DNA from: an uncultured Actinobaculum sp.
GTDB lineage: Bacteria; Actinomycetota; Actinomycetes; Actinomycetales; Actinomycetaceae
Direction of reading: 5' to 3'
NCBI GenBank assembly: GCA_938020505.1
Contig: CALIHR010000010.1
Span: 1 to 62,511, forward strand
DNA: 62,511 nt
Positions 26,209 to 35,631 of this stretch are shown here, in pieces (the first letter of the stretch is position 1; each line of letters starts with the position of its first letter). The position numbers and the translations under genes were made by a program. The notes under the pieces are model-generated. The model was not told where the DNA came from, did no database searches, and worked only from the letters and a program-made list of their open reading frames with translations.

Positions 26209-27906
26209 ATGACGCGACTAGTAAACGCACCCGCGGATTTTCCCGCCGAGGCGCTGCGAGGGTTCGTCCTGGCCAACAAGCGCTACGTCAAGCCGGTCTA
26301 CGGCGGCGTCGTCCGCTCCACCGCGACTCCGCAAGGAAAGGTGGCCGTGGTCTACGGCGGCGGATCGGGCCACTACCCGGCGTTCGCCGGCTGGGTCGGC
26401 GCCGGGATCGCCGACGGCGCAGTGTGCGGGAACATCTTCTCCTCCCCCTCGGGCGCCCAGGCGTACTCGGTTCTCAAGGCCGCCGACCGCGGCGCCGGAG
26501 TGCTCATGGGATTCGGGAACTACGCGGGCGACGTCCTGCATTTCGGCCAGGCCATCGAGCGTCTGCGCTCCGAGGGAATCCCCGCCGACACCCTGGTGGT
26601 CACCGACGACATCGCCTCCGGCGCCAAGGACGAACTCGACAAGCGCCGCGGCATTGCGGGCGACTTCCCCATTTTCAAGATCGCGGGGGCGGCCGCCGAG
26701 GCGGGCAGGGATTTCGAGGAGGTCAAGCGCATTTTCGCCAAGGCGAACGCGGCCACGCGCTCCTTCGGAGTCGCCTTCTCCGGCTGCACGCTCCCCGGCG
26801 CCGACGGCCCGCTTTTCACCGTTCCCGCAGGAAAGATGGGAATCGGCCTCGGCATTCACGGCGAGCCCGGGGTCTCCGAGGACGATCTGGGAACCGCCGA
26901 CGACGTCGCGGCCGCCCTCGTGGACGGCCTGCTCGAGGACCGCCCCGAATCGGCGGGAAATCGCGTCATTGCCATCGTCAACGGCCTGGGCGACACGAAG
27001 TACGAGGAGCTGTTCGTCGTCGTCGGCTCGGTCGTCGACCGCCTGAAGGCCGCCGGCGTGGAGATCGCCGATGTCGAATCGGGAGAATTCGTCACCTCGC
27101 TCGACATGGCGGGCATTTCACTCACCCTCGTGTGGGTCGACGACGAGCTTCTCTCCTACTGGGACGCGCCTTGCGACACCCCCGCCTACAGGAAGGGCTC
27201 CGTCGGCGAGGTCGAGCGCGACGACGCCGAGCTCAACTCTGCGGCGGCCACCGTGGTCGTGACCGAGAAGGGCTCGGAGAGTTCGCAGAGGGCCGCGGGC
27301 GTCGTCGTCGGGCTCCTCGAAAAGGTCTCGGAGATGCTCGAGGAGTCGAAGGACGAGCTCGGCAAGCTCGATTCGATCGCGGGCGACGGCGACCACGGCA
27401 TCGGAATGGCGAACGGATCGAAGGCCGCAGCCCAAGCGGCGCGGGCCATCGCCGATCAGGGCGCGGGCGTGGCGACCACGCTGAGCGCCGCGGGCGACGC
27501 CTGGTCCGACCGTGCGGGCGGCACCTCGGGCGCCCTGTGGGGCTCCCTCCTGACGGCGATCGGCGCGGCGCTCGGAAACGAAGAGGCCCCCTCGCTCGAC
27601 TCGATCACGGACGCCGTCATCGCGGGGCGCTCGGCCGTGCAAAGGCTCGGCGGCGCACAGGTGGGCGACAAGACGATGGTCGACGCGCTCGTTCCGCTGG
27701 TCGACGCCTTCGTCTCGACCGACGGCGGCCTCAAGGCCAAGGGCGAGGCCGCCGTGGCCGCGGGCCAGGCGGGAGCCGAGTCCACGGCGCAGCTTGTCGC
27801 AAAGCTCGGCAGGGCCCGGCCCCTCGGCGAGAAGTCGCTGGGAACGCCCGACCCGGGGGCAGTCTCGCTGGTGCGGGCGGTGAAAGTCGTGGTCGAGCAG
27901 ATCTGA
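26209..27906 (+). CDS. dhaK: Dihydroxyacetone kinase, fused DhaK-DhaL, ATP-dependent
   Basis: 565 residues. The DhaK half has the covalent substrate His217 in GIGLGIHGEPGVSEDDLG and the family N-terminus VKPVYGGVV then VVYGGGSGHYPAFAGWVG, NIFSSPSG and GVLMGFGNYAGDVLHF. A short linker leads to the DhaL half with the Mg/ATP-binding motif SIAGDGDHGIGMANGSK and SDRAGGTSGALWGSLL. A single chain with both halves means ATP is the phosphate donor, not PTS. It phosphorylates dihydroxyacetone or related ketoses such as erythrulose. TAGGAAAGG lies 6 nt before the ATG. Confidence 0.93.
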   Translation: MTRLVNAPADFPAEALRGFVLANKRYVKPVYGGVVRSTATPQGKVAVVYGGGSGHYPAFAGWVGAGIADGAVCGNIFSSPSGAQAYSVLKAADRGAGVLMGFGNYAGDVLHFGQAIERLRSEGIPADTLVVTDDIASGAKDELDKRRGIAGDFPIFKIAGAAAEAGRDFEEVKRIFAKANAATRSFGVAFSGCTLPGADGPLFTVPAGKMGIGLGIHGEPGVSEDDLGTADDVAAALVDGLLEDRPESAGNRVIAIVNGLGDTKYEELFVVVGSVVDRLKAAGVEIADVESGEFVTSLDMAGISLTLVWVDDELLSYWDAPCDTPAYRKGSVGEVERDDAELNSAAATVVVTEKGSESSQRAAGVVVGLLEKVSEMLEESKDELGKLDSIAGDGDHGIGMANGSKAAAQAARAIADQGAGVATTLSAAGDAWSDRAGGTSGALWGSLLTAIGAALGNEEAPSLDSITDAVIAGRSAVQRLGGAQVGDKTMVDALVPLVDAFVSTDGGLKAKGEAAVAAGQAGAESTAQLVAKLGRARPLGEKSLGTPDPGAVSLVRAVKVVVEQI

Positions 27907-27921
27907 TCTCGACCGCCGAGT

Positions 27922-27995
27922 GCGAGCCCCGCCCCAAGGTGCGGCCGCGCGCAGACAACGGGGTCCGCGTGCGCCTACGCCGGGGCAGGGCTCGC
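27922..27995 (+). terminator. Long hairpin after the dihydroxyacetone kinase gene
   Basis: GCGAGCCCCGCCCC pairs with GGGGCAGGGCTCGC (one mismatch) over a loop of about 46 nt, between the convergent kinase and DUF1697 genes. No T-run; probable bidirectional terminator. Confidence 0.45.
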
Positions 27996-28003
27996 AAAAT
28001 GCT

Positions 28004-28561
28004 TCAGTCCAGCATCGTCACTAGCTTTCGCAGCGTGCGCATGTTGCGCGCCGCGGCCGTGACCCCCAAATGGCGCTCGGCATAAGCCTGGGTGATGCGC
28101 GAGCCGTGGAGCCCTCGCGGAGTGCCGTGCCACAGATAGAGTTCGCGCGGCGCCCAGGCCAGGTCCTCGCCTTCCTTGAGGGCGTCGCGGAAACGCCGGC
28201 CGTCGAAGGAATCGACCTCCCGGTCGAAGAACATGACGTGGGAAAAGGCCTCGTCTCCGGCGACGGCGGCGAGGGGGTCTGCCTCAACGGCCCTCCGCAG
28301 ATCCGCGGCGGTGCGATAGACGACGGGGCTGTCCACGCCGAACCATTCGCGGACGAGCTCCGTCAGGCCGTCGGCGAAATCCTGGGGCTCCGCCGGCGGA
28401 GCGCACAGCAGGTTCCCGCTCTGAAGGTGTGTGCGCACCCGCTCCAGGCGGAATTTCGACGCGACGAGCTCGCACAGCAGAGGCATCGAAACCTTGTTGC
28501 GAGCGCCCAAGTTGACGCCCCTGAGGAAGAAGACGCACTCGCCTTCAGATTCGCCGCCCAT
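28004..28561 (-). CDS. DUF1697 family protein
   Basis: 185 residues. Typical DUF1697 pattern: CVFFLRGVNLGARNKVSMPL, RVRTHLQSGNLLCAPPA, then VMFFDREVD and the C-terminal LYLWHGTPRGLHGSRITQAY with TAAARNMRTLRKLVTML. No catalytic role is established for this family. I chose the ATG at 28561 because GGGG lies about 8 nt upstream; earlier in-frame ATGs run into the tandem duplication at 28609-28660. Convergent with the kinase. Confidence 0.88.
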   Translation of the reverse strand: MGGESEGECVFFLRGVNLGARNKVSMPLLCELVASKFRLERVRTHLQSGNLLCAPPAEPQDFADGLTELVREWFGVDSPVVYRTAADLRRAVEADPLAAVAGDEAFSHVMFFDREVDSFDGRRFRDALKEGEDLAWAPRELYLWHGTPRGLHGSRITQAYAERHLGVTAAARNMRTLRKLVTMLD

Positions 28562-28608
28562 AGGTCCCCGCATTTCGTCGTTCGAGAGCCTGCCTTTCGA
28601 GAAAGATC

Positions 28609-28660
28609 CTAGCCCACGCGGGCGCATTTTCTGCCCTAGCCCACGCGGACGCATCTTCTG
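28609..28660. repeat. 27-bp direct repeat, 2 copies
   Basis: CTAGCCCACGCGGGCGCATT and a few following bases are repeated with two changes, period 27 bp. It lies in the promoter region between the DUF1697 and beta-propeller genes. Confidence 0.8.
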
Positions 28661-28851
28661 AACTGAACAATTCCAACTTCGGATTATTTTTTGAAATCGC
28701 TTCCCACTGGCCGCCCCGCTGTGAAATGATCTCAGTCAGAGGTAATTGAACAATCAAAAATATCGCTGTCAACTAATCGTCGGTTCGCCGCGGCCGGCGG
28801 CGCCCAGAATTCCGGCGAACGGACGAACCGGAACATCCAAAAGGAGAAACG

Positions 28852-31215
28852 ATGAAAAACAGCCGCGCGATCCGCTTCACGCACGGCCGACGCCCGAATC
28901 GAGGCTCCGGCCCACGCCCGAGTCGAAGCTCGATTTCGCATTCGGGCCGGCGTCCGAGTCGGCACAGGACGACGTTGGGATTCGGGCTGGCGCTTGCCCT
29001 GTCAGCATCGACGATTTCGACGTCGATGGCCGCGTCGACGGGCGTTCAGACGCCGGCGTCCAAGGCCGATCAAGCCGCCTCCGCGTCTGTCGCAGCCCAA
29101 TCGGCGGCGTCCGGAAAATCTACGTCGCCCCGCGCCGCGTCGTCCCGCCTGCCTCAACCGGCGGCGCCGCAGGCGGGACACGAGGAGCTCGTGTCCACAC
29201 CCGTCCCGGACGAACCGAACATTCCCAGTTACGGGACCACAACCGACAAGGGCGGCAGGCCGCTGGCCTTCGTCGTCTCCGGGGGCTACGGGGGCTCGCT
29301 CAACGTCATCGACCTCAAGAACAAGAGGAAGATCGACGTCAAGAACGCCGTCTTGGACAAAGACGGCGCCGAGCTCTACACCTGGGGCTACGCCACGCTC
29401 AGCAACAGGCACGTCATAGCGGCGTGCAGCAACGGCAGGCTTTACGACATCGATCCCGACACCTACGCGGTGAAGCGGCTGGGAGACGACGGCTCGTCGA
29501 ACAAGAACTACGAAGACGTCTCCGAGAAAGGCAGCTTCTATTGGGACGTGGTCGCGGACGAACACGACAAGCTCTACATCGCCAGCTCCAGTCAGAGGCA
29601 CGGGGGCAGGGTCCTCACGTACGACGCCAAGAGCGGCCGGTGGGACGATCTTACCGGCAGCCAGATCCAGGAAGGGGAGCGCGACATCCGCTCGATAGCC
29701 TACGAGAACGGCGTCGTCTACGCCGGAACGGGCATGACGAAGCCGTCGATCTACAGGATTCCGACGGCGAATCCGCGGGCGCAGCGCCTGAACGTCCCGG
29801 CCGCGCTGCGCAAAGGCTCCGGCTCCGTCTTAAGCCTCGAAGCCAAAGGCGGCCGCCTGTACGCCACCATGTCGGACATGCGGGACGCCAACGGCAATCT
29901 CATCTGCGACGGCGCCTGCGCGCTGAATCCGAACACCGGAGCCCTGCTGGGCAAGGCGCGGAGCTTCACCAAGCGCGTCGTCGCCAGGCCGAGCGAAGCT
30001 AAAAAGGTCTACTATTTCGCGACGGCGAAGAACCGGCAAACGGGCGCGTCCGAACGGAACCTGATGGAGCACAACCCCGACGACGGCTCGGAGCGCGCGG
30101 TTTTCACCAACGGCGAGTTCGCGGACAACCTGAGCAAGTCCGCCTGGGTCACCCACGACGTCTTCGTTTCAACCAATATCAATCGCGACGGGATCACGGT
30201 CTACGACGCCAAGGCCAAGGCCGGCGCCACGTTCAAGGCCAAGCTGAACATCGCTCCACGCAGCATTCAGTCGATGATCGCCCCCAGCGACGGCAATCTT
30301 TACACGGCATGGTTCATGCACACGCGGAAGATCGCGCGGATAGACCCCGCGTCGGGCTCCTACAGCCTGCTCCCCCAGTCCCTCAAGCAGGTTGAATCCT
30401 TCGCCCAAAGCGGCGACTGGCTGGTTTCCGGCCTCTACACGGGCGGAATGCTCGAATCGCGTAATCTGAAGACCGGCGAAACGCGCAAACCGATCGAGGT
30501 TGCCAAGGGAAAGAACCAAGACCGCCCCTTCGCCATGGCAAGCGTCGCGAACGGCCGCGTGGCCGTGGGAACGGTTCCCGGCTACGGGGTGCGCGGCGGA
30601 GCGCTCGGCTTCTACGACGTCGCAAACAACCGGATGGAGGCGAAGCACGTCTACCTGCTCAAAGACCTGCCCGTGGCCGATCCGGCCCTCAAGGGCTCGC
30701 TTGACGGCCTCTCCCCCGTCTCCATGGCCTATCGCGACGGAAAGCTGTACGTGGGGACGACTGCGCGCGGCGGGAGCGGTTCGAGTTACGAGAAATCCAG
30801 CAAATCCGACGGCAAGGTGTTCATTTTCGACGTCGCCAGGCAGACGGTCACAAAGGCTGTCGTTCCGGTGCCCGGTGCAAAACAATATGCCGTCACGGCT
30901 TTGACGTTCGGCGACGACGGCAAGCTGTACGGCGCGACCGGCGGGTACGTCTTCGAGCTCAATCCAAACACGCTCGACGTGGTCAGGCGCGCCTACGTAA
31001 CCTCTGGCCAAGAGGACAATCGCAGCCAGCTGGTCTACAAGTCCGGCACGCTTTACGGCGTTTTCCAGCCGGGAACGGCGCTCTTCCCCGTCTCCGCGCA
31101 GACGTTCAAAGCCTCCGCCCCCGTCGCCCAAGGGGTCAGCGGGCTGGTGCGGGGAACCGACGGAAACCTCTACTACGCGAAGGGGCCGTCAATCTACCGA
31201 TACACACCGAACTGA
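28852..31215 (+). CDS. Large secreted protein, probable beta-propeller
   Basis: 787 residues. A long basic N-region (about residues 1-40, Arg/Ser/Pro-rich) precedes a hydrophobic stretch LGFGLALALSASTISTSMAA, so it is likely exported by a long Sec or Tat-like signal; there are RRP motifs but no perfect Tat box. After an Ala/Ser/Pro linker, the body (about residues 120-785) is built of repeated strands such as GRLYDIDPDTYAVKRLG, DKLYIASSSQRHGGRVLTYD, GNLYTAWFMHTRKIARIDP, GKLYVGTTARGGSGSSY and GKLYGATGGYVFELNPNT, the cadence of propeller blades. No active site is evident. AAAGGAGAA precedes the ATG. Confidence 0.8.
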   Translation: MKNSRAIRFTHGRRPNRGSGPRPSRSSISHSGRRPSRHRTTLGFGLALALSASTISTSMAASTGVQTPASKADQAASASVAAQSAASGKSTSPRAASSRLPQPAAPQAGHEELVSTPVPDEPNIPSYGTTTDKGGRPLAFVVSGGYGGSLNVIDLKNKRKIDVKNAVLDKDGAELYTWGYATLSNRHVIAACSNGRLYDIDPDTYAVKRLGDDGSSNKNYEDVSEKGSFYWDVVADEHDKLYIASSSQRHGGRVLTYDAKSGRWDDLTGSQIQEGERDIRSIAYENGVVYAGTGMTKPSIYRIPTANPRAQRLNVPAALRKGSGSVLSLEAKGGRLYATMSDMRDANGNLICDGACALNPNTGALLGKARSFTKRVVARPSEAKKVYYFATAKNRQTGASERNLMEHNPDDGSERAVFTNGEFADNLSKSAWVTHDVFVSTNINRDGITVYDAKAKAGATFKAKLNIAPRSIQSMIAPSDGNLYTAWFMHTRKIARIDPASGSYSLLPQSLKQVESFAQSGDWLVSGLYTGGMLESRNLKTGETRKPIEVAKGKNQDRPFAMASVANGRVAVGTVPGYGVRGGALGFYDVANNRMEAKHVYLLKDLPVADPALKGSLDGLSPVSMAYRDGKLYVGTTARGGSGSSYEKSSKSDGKVFIFDVARQTVTKAVVPVPGAKQYAVTALTFGDDGKLYGATGGYVFELNPNTLDVVRRAYVTSGQEDNRSQLVYKSGTLYGVFQPGTALFPVSAQTFKASAPVAQGVSGLVRGTDGNLYYAKGPSIYRYTPN

Positions 31216-31317
31216 TCGGCCGACGACGCAGAGCCATCGGCGACCGGCCAACGGCGCGGATCGGTCCGGTCGGGCGGCTCTGCCCTAACCTATCGGCCGA
31301 TTCCGCTCGAACCGACC

Positions 31318-31334
31318 GGGCGGGCACACCGCCC
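31318..31334. terminator. Hairpin between convergent genes
   Basis: GGGCGG-GCACA-CCGCCC, a 6-bp stem between the propeller gene and the acetyltransferase gene, which point towards each other. Probable shared terminator, modest support. Confidence 0.4.
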
Positions 31335-31336
31335 GC

Positions 31337-31879
31337 CTAATCCCGCGGACCGACCTTGCGCCTCATGAGCAGGTCCGTGTCCCGCGTCTTGCCGATGTGG
31401 AACGCGTGGGACCCGAACACTTCGAATCCGAGATGCTCGTAGAACCCCAAGGCGGCGTCGTTGTGCTCCCAGACCCCGAGCCACACAAACTCGACTCCTC
31501 GCGCCCGGGCCTCCTCGAAGGCCCTCTCCAGCATGAGCCGGCCCAGGCCGAGCCCCTTGAACCTCTTCAGGACGTAGATCCGCTCGACTTCCAGAGCGGC
31601 GGGCATGGCGTCCTCGCTTTGCGCCTCGCCGACGTTGATCTTCGCGTACCCCGCGATTTCGCCGTCGACGCGCGCAAAGCAGAAGGTTGAACCGGGGTTG
31701 GCGATTTCCTCGGCAAGAGCCCCCGGCGCATACGCTTTGCGGAGAAACGCGTCGAAGTCCTCGGCGCTGTAGTACTCGGCGAACGTCTCGGTGAAGGTCG
31801 CCGCGCTGACGGCGCTCAGCTTGTCGACGTCGTTCGCGGCGCAGGGAGTCAGCTCAATGCTCGCAGGCGGCATGCTCAT
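31337..31879 (-). CDS. GNAT N-acetyltransferase (PaiA/spermidine acetyltransferase-like)
   Basis: 180 residues. N-terminal TPCAANDVDKLSAVSAATFT with FAEYYSAEDFDAFL resembles PaiA-type and similar GNAT proteins. The acetyl-CoA loop is in LEVERIYVLKRFKGLGLGRL (R/K-G-L-G-L-G), followed by EFVWLGVWEHNDAALGFYEH and LGFEVFGSHAFHIGKT. Substrate unknown; polyamines or amino acids are family possibilities. It ends 34 bp upstream of the next minus-strand gene's stop. Confidence 0.9.
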   Translation of the reverse strand: MSMPPASIELTPCAANDVDKLSAVSAATFTETFAEYYSAEDFDAFLRKAYAPGALAEEIANPGSTFCFARVDGEIAGYAKINVGEAQSEDAMPAALEVERIYVLKRFKGLGLGRLMLERAFEEARARGVEFVWLGVWEHNDAALGFYEHLGFEVFGSHAFHIGKTRDTDLLMRRKVGPRD

Positions 31880-31912
31880 GCGAGAATTCTACGTTTCGAG
31901 GGCGGGTGCGCC

Positions 31913-32971
31913 TCACTCGTCTTCTTCGAATCGCGTCCGCAAGACGGGGCAGGTCTTCATGGAGAGCAGATCGTCGGCCAAGGCGGCGATTTCGCTCTCC
32001 ATGAAGACCCCGTCCCGCCACGGGAGCGGAATCGCCTCGCATCCGTAGTAGGCGCCGGCAAGTTGGCCGTATATCGCGCCGTTCGTGTCTGAGTCTCCGC
32101 CCAGGTTCACCGCCGCGAGCATGCCGTCGCGAAAGCTCTCGTGACTGGCGAAGGCCCATGCTGCGACCTGCAGGCTGTGGACGATGTAGCCGGTGTTTTC
32201 AAGTTTTTCGACGCCGACGACGCGGTCGAGGATCGCATCGAATTGCTTTCCCGTGCTCAATGAGCGCGGGCTGCATATTTCCCGTTTGTCCGCTCCTTCC
32301 ATTGCCCGCACGAGCATCGCGGCGAATAACTCCGCGCCCGCCTCGGCTTCGACGGAATAGTGGGTTTCCCGCGCTGAGATTCCGGCCGCTTCGACGACGC
32401 TTTCCGGCCTGCGCGCCTCGAAGGCGGCGACGATCACCGGGGCCAGGCGCATGATCGAGCCGTTGCCCGCCGACAGAACCCGTGGCTTGCCCCTGGGGAC
32501 CCAAGGGTTGCCCTCGAATTCGGATATCGCAGCGGCCACCTGGTTGCCGATGTCGAAGCAGACGCCGGTCGAGCTTCGGTACCCCTCCCGCCGCCATCGG
32601 CGGTAGCGGTCCATGACGTCGTAGGAGTCGTAGCCGCCGCAAGCCAGAAGGCTGTCGGCAAGGCAGAGGGCCATGGACGTGTCGTCGGTCCAATGCCCCG
32701 CCGGAAGGTCGAACGGGCCGCCGGCGCGCAGGCCTCCGAGCGGCTCGAACTCGCCGGGTTCCTTGAATTCCGCGGGCATTCCGATCGCGTCGCCGACGGC
32801 GAGGCCGATGAGCATGCCGCGGGCCCGATCTCGCAGGCCGCTTCCCTGCGCGCCGTTCCGCGGCGCGTTGTCCTTCCCGTTCACGCGCGGCTCTTGCCCT
32901 TGCAAACGGCACCCGCGCGAGCTTTTCTCACGCGCGCCGCCGCCCTCAAACGCGGATTGCTCATCGCCCAT
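31913..32971 (-). CDS. ADP-ribosylglycohydrolase family protein
   Basis: About 352 residues. The DraG-type metal-binding signature is complete: GMLIGLAVGDAIGMPAEFKE, then GHWTDDTSMALCLADSLL, then SAGNGSIMRLAPV and NLGGDSDTNGAIYGQLAGAY near the C-terminus, holding the two Mg/Mn sites. These enzymes remove ADP-ribose from proteins, nucleic acids or small molecules. The first ~50 residues are non-conserved and Arg/Gly-rich. An ATG 15 nt upstream is also possible. No ADP-ribosyltransferase is seen beside it. Confidence 0.92.
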   Translation of the reverse strand: MGDEQSAFEGGGAREKSSRGCRLQGQEPRVNGKDNAPRNGAQGSGLRDRARGMLIGLAVGDAIGMPAEFKEPGEFEPLGGLRAGGPFDLPAGHWTDDTSMALCLADSLLACGGYDSYDVMDRYRRWRREGYRSSTGVCFDIGNQVAAAISEFEGNPWVPRGKPRVLSAGNGSIMRLAPVIVAAFEARRPESVVEAAGISARETHYSVEAEAGAELFAAMLVRAMEGADKREICSPRSLSTGKQFDAILDRVVGVEKLENTGYIVHSLQVAAWAFASHESFRDGMLAAVNLGGDSDTNGAIYGQLAGAYYGCEAIPLPWRDGVFMESEIAALADDLLSMKTCPVLRTRFEEDE

Positions 32972-33036
32972 AGGCCAATCGTACACGCGTTCTATTCACG
33001 CGTCCCAGTTTTAGGCAGCCGAGCGGCGGCAGCCTT

Positions 33037-35631
33037 TCATTGCTTGGATTCCAAGACGACGTCGCTCTCTGCGTCGAGCAAGTTGCCCTCAGCGTCGAGC
33101 AAGTTGCCCTCAGCGTCGAGCAAGTTGCCCTCAGCGTCGAGAAAGCTGCTTCCGTCGTCCCCGACGATCGACACCGACATGGAACGTCCAGGGGGAAGCA
33201 CGCGAACGACGAGCCGCTCGCTCCTGTCTCGCTCGAGGATCTGCGTCACGTTCTCAATGATGTTCTCACGCACGCTTGACGTCTTGCCGATAGGAGTCGC
33301 TTTGCCCATAGGAGCGCTGTGCGAGGCCCTTTCGGGCGCACTCGTCGAGACGGCCTCTGCCCGGGTCGCCTGCGCCTCGTCGTCCGCTTTGCCGTCGTCA
33401 AGAAGAATGACCTCTGTGCCGCGAATCCGAGCGGCCCTCGCCGCTTCGACGACGTCCGTCCCGGTGAAGAATCGCGCGCGAATCTCGTCCCTCAGTTCGG
33501 CTTCGAGCAGACGCGCCCGCAGCCGCAACGCAGGAGTTATGGGAGCGCCGTTGGCCAGCTCCGTCAAGATCGGCCGAGCACGTTCGCTCACCGACGTCAT
33601 CACCTGGTCTATGGCGCGATTCGCCTCTTCGTCAGCGGAACGTCGAGAAAGAAACTCCGTGGTGGCTTCCTGGGTGCGCACAAGCATCGTGCTTGTCGTC
33701 ATGGACCTTCGAAACATAATGTGCCAGATCGCAGCCTCGGCGACAGGAGGCAAGATTAGCATTATTAAGACAAGTAAAGGAGGACCATCAATCTGAGACC
33801 AAATGAAAGTACTTAAAGAAATTAGAAAAACACCAATCCATGCTATTGAAAGTTTATAACGCAACATAAGACCTAAATTAATTACGTTACTAACACCAAT
33901 TGACCATGAAGCATTTCCCGGCCAATCGACACCATCAATGGACATAAGAACTATAAAATTAGCAAAACCTGCCATAGTGGCTGCAACGAAAGCGGCCCAA
34001 GTAGGAATCCAGGAGTTATTCCAGGAACGAAGAACAAGAAAGAATCCAGAAGCGATAAATAAGTATCCAAATATAACCGACAGATCATTTGAATACGCTC
34101 CCGAATGTATTTCTGATATTAGAATATAAAAATGAGCTAAGAGTATTAATAAGCCATTAAATCTAGCTATCATAGTTTCAGGAGCCGAAGTTAGCGATCC
34201 CACCGCAATGGCTTGGTTCTCCTCACGCGCTGCGGCTCGCCTCGAATATCGAGGATTCGCCTCCCCGTCCCCAGTTTCAGGTTTCGTTTCAGCTGAGCTC
34301 CAGGAAATCGACACAAGTGCCCCCTCGCCAGGCGATGAGACGATCCGAGCATGTCCATGAACCTCCTGCATGCGCGCGATGATTGAATTGGCGACTCCGA
34401 ATCTCCCCTCTGGCAACGCGCTCGGATCGAATCCCCGCCCATCGTCAGCCACAGAAACTGAGATCAACCTATCAGCACTAGTCAGTTTAACTGCTCGACT
34501 GACAGCGCATTCCGCATCGCTGTCGGCGGCATGCAGTAACGAATTCTTAATCGCCTCAAGGGTCGCGTCATAGATCGCCTGAAAGACTTCAGGAGAAAGC
34601 AAAACATCCTCGCATACAGCAACCTTAAACTCAATGGGGGCACTTGCGGAATCGATCCACCGTTTCAGTCTCGCGAAGAGTACAGAGACCGATCTTGAGC
34701 AATCGTCGTCAGTCAATGCCGAGGAAAGTCCCTCCAACGCTGCATTCGCACTAGCTCGCAACTGTTCCGATTGACCGACCCCGTTCGCAACGGGAGCTAA
34801 AAGAGAGAGGATATTGTCGTGCACAAAACTGTTGCCTCTGAGACGGGCACGCATACGGGCCTGAGACGCAGCCGCGCTGATGTATTGTCGCCTGCTCTCA
34901 GCAGTCGCACAATCCAGATCCTTCCCTTGCCCTAAGAGCCAGCACACCACTGCCTGAGAAGCAGCCGTAAAAGAGATGTTGATAGACATCCCCTCAAAAA
35001 AGGCCTGGACCGATGAGCTTTCATATCCGGGAAATAGTAAGACGAGGGAAGGAGATAAGGAAAGGGAATAAATAAAACAAAATGGAGCTGAAACGACACA
35101 AGGAACAGCCACACCTAAACTAAAATAATAAGTTGAATTTAATTCAATGAATTTAATAAAATTTGACGTTCTATCAAACATTAATGAATAAAAACACACT
35201 AGTAACATAACTAGTGAGAACATAAGCGTAGCAACCATGAGAGTTCCCCGCCAGATCCTATCCCATTTCACATAGCTCCCTTGGTCGCTCCAGTAGCCGG
35301 AAACGTGCCGTTCTTGACGCTTTTCTTCAACTATGGCCGCCAAAGCCGCCACTCCCGCAAACATGGTGACAACTACAATCGGAAAGATCACCCACCAGAA
35401 GGCCGCAGCAAGGCTTTCAGTCATTGAGCTCATTGCAACAGACGGATTGACGGAAAGGTAGATAAACGACGACAGCCCCACGAACAAGGTGACATAGCGG
35501 CACAGATGAAGCGAGAATGTACCGGGCGTCGAAGCGAGCAGAGGGCGAGAGGCGAACAGTCGACGCAAGGCCCCGGGGCGTCGCGGAGCCCTCACAAACC
35601 CGGCAAAGGCGAGACGGCGCGGCGACATCAC
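33037..35631 (-). CDS. Double-module membrane histidine kinase
   Basis: 864 residues, GTG start overlapping the response-regulator stop by 4 nt. First half: several membrane helices (about 43-225), then a HisKA_3-type phospho-acceptor, His271 in GNSFVHDNILSLL, and an HATPase domain with N-box AIKNSLLHA (Asn363), G1 VADDGRGFD (396-402) and a G2-like SPGEGALVSISW. Second half: a new membrane block (about 490-642) followed by a helical segment and LVVRVLPPGRSMSVSIVGDD, which look like another sensor/DHp/ATPase layout lacking the His, N and G boxes. The C-terminus is a triple LLDAEGN repeat. Parts coding for membrane helices are unusually AT-rich. It likely signals to the adjacent regulator and controls the divergent secretion-like operon. 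Confidence 0.85.
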   Translation of the reverse strand: MMSPRRLAFAGFVRAPRRPGALRRLFASRPLLASTPGTFSLHLCRYVTLFVGLSSFIYLSVNPSVAMSSMTESLAAAFWWVIFPIVVVTMFAGVAALAAIVEEKRQERHVSGYWSDQGSYVKWDRIWRGTLMVATLMFSLVMLLVCFYSLMFDRTSNFIKFIELNSTYYFSLGVAVPCVVSAPFCFIYSLSLSPSLVLLFPGYESSSVQAFFEGMSINISFTAASQAVVCWLLGQGKDLDCATAESRRQYISAAASQARMRARLRGNSFVHDNILSLLAPVANGVGQSEQLRASANAALEGLSSALTDDDCSRSVSVLFARLKRWIDSASAPIEFKVAVCEDVLLSPEVFQAIYDATLEAIKNSLLHAADSDAECAVSRAVKLTSADRLISVSVADDGRGFDPSALPEGRFGVANSIIARMQEVHGHARIVSSPGEGALVSISWSSAETKPETGDGEANPRYSRRAAAREENQAIAVGSLTSAPETMIARFNGLLILLAHFYILISEIHSGAYSNDLSVIFGYLFIASGFFLVLRSWNNSWIPTWAAFVAATMAGFANFIVLMSIDGVDWPGNASWSIGVSNVINLGLMLRYKLSIAWIGVFLISLSTFIWSQIDGPPLLVLIMLILPPVAEAAIWHIMFRRSMTTSTMLVRTQEATTEFLSRRSADEEANRAIDQVMTSVSERARPILTELANGAPITPALRLRARLLEAELRDEIRARFFTGTDVVEAARAARIRGTEVILLDDGKADDEAQATRAEAVSTSAPERASHSAPMGKATPIGKTSSVRENIIENVTQILERDRSERLVVRVLPPGRSMSVSIVGDDGSSFLDAEGNLLDAEGNLLDAEGNLLDAESDVVLESKQ
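33071..33133 (-). repeat. 21-bp perfect tandem repeat, 3 copies, in frame
   Basis: GCGTCGAGCAAGTTGCCCTC plus A, three identical copies at the 3' end of the histidine kinase gene. They encode the heptad LLDAEGN-type tail. Perfect identity suggests recent or ongoing copy-number change. Confidence 0.92.
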
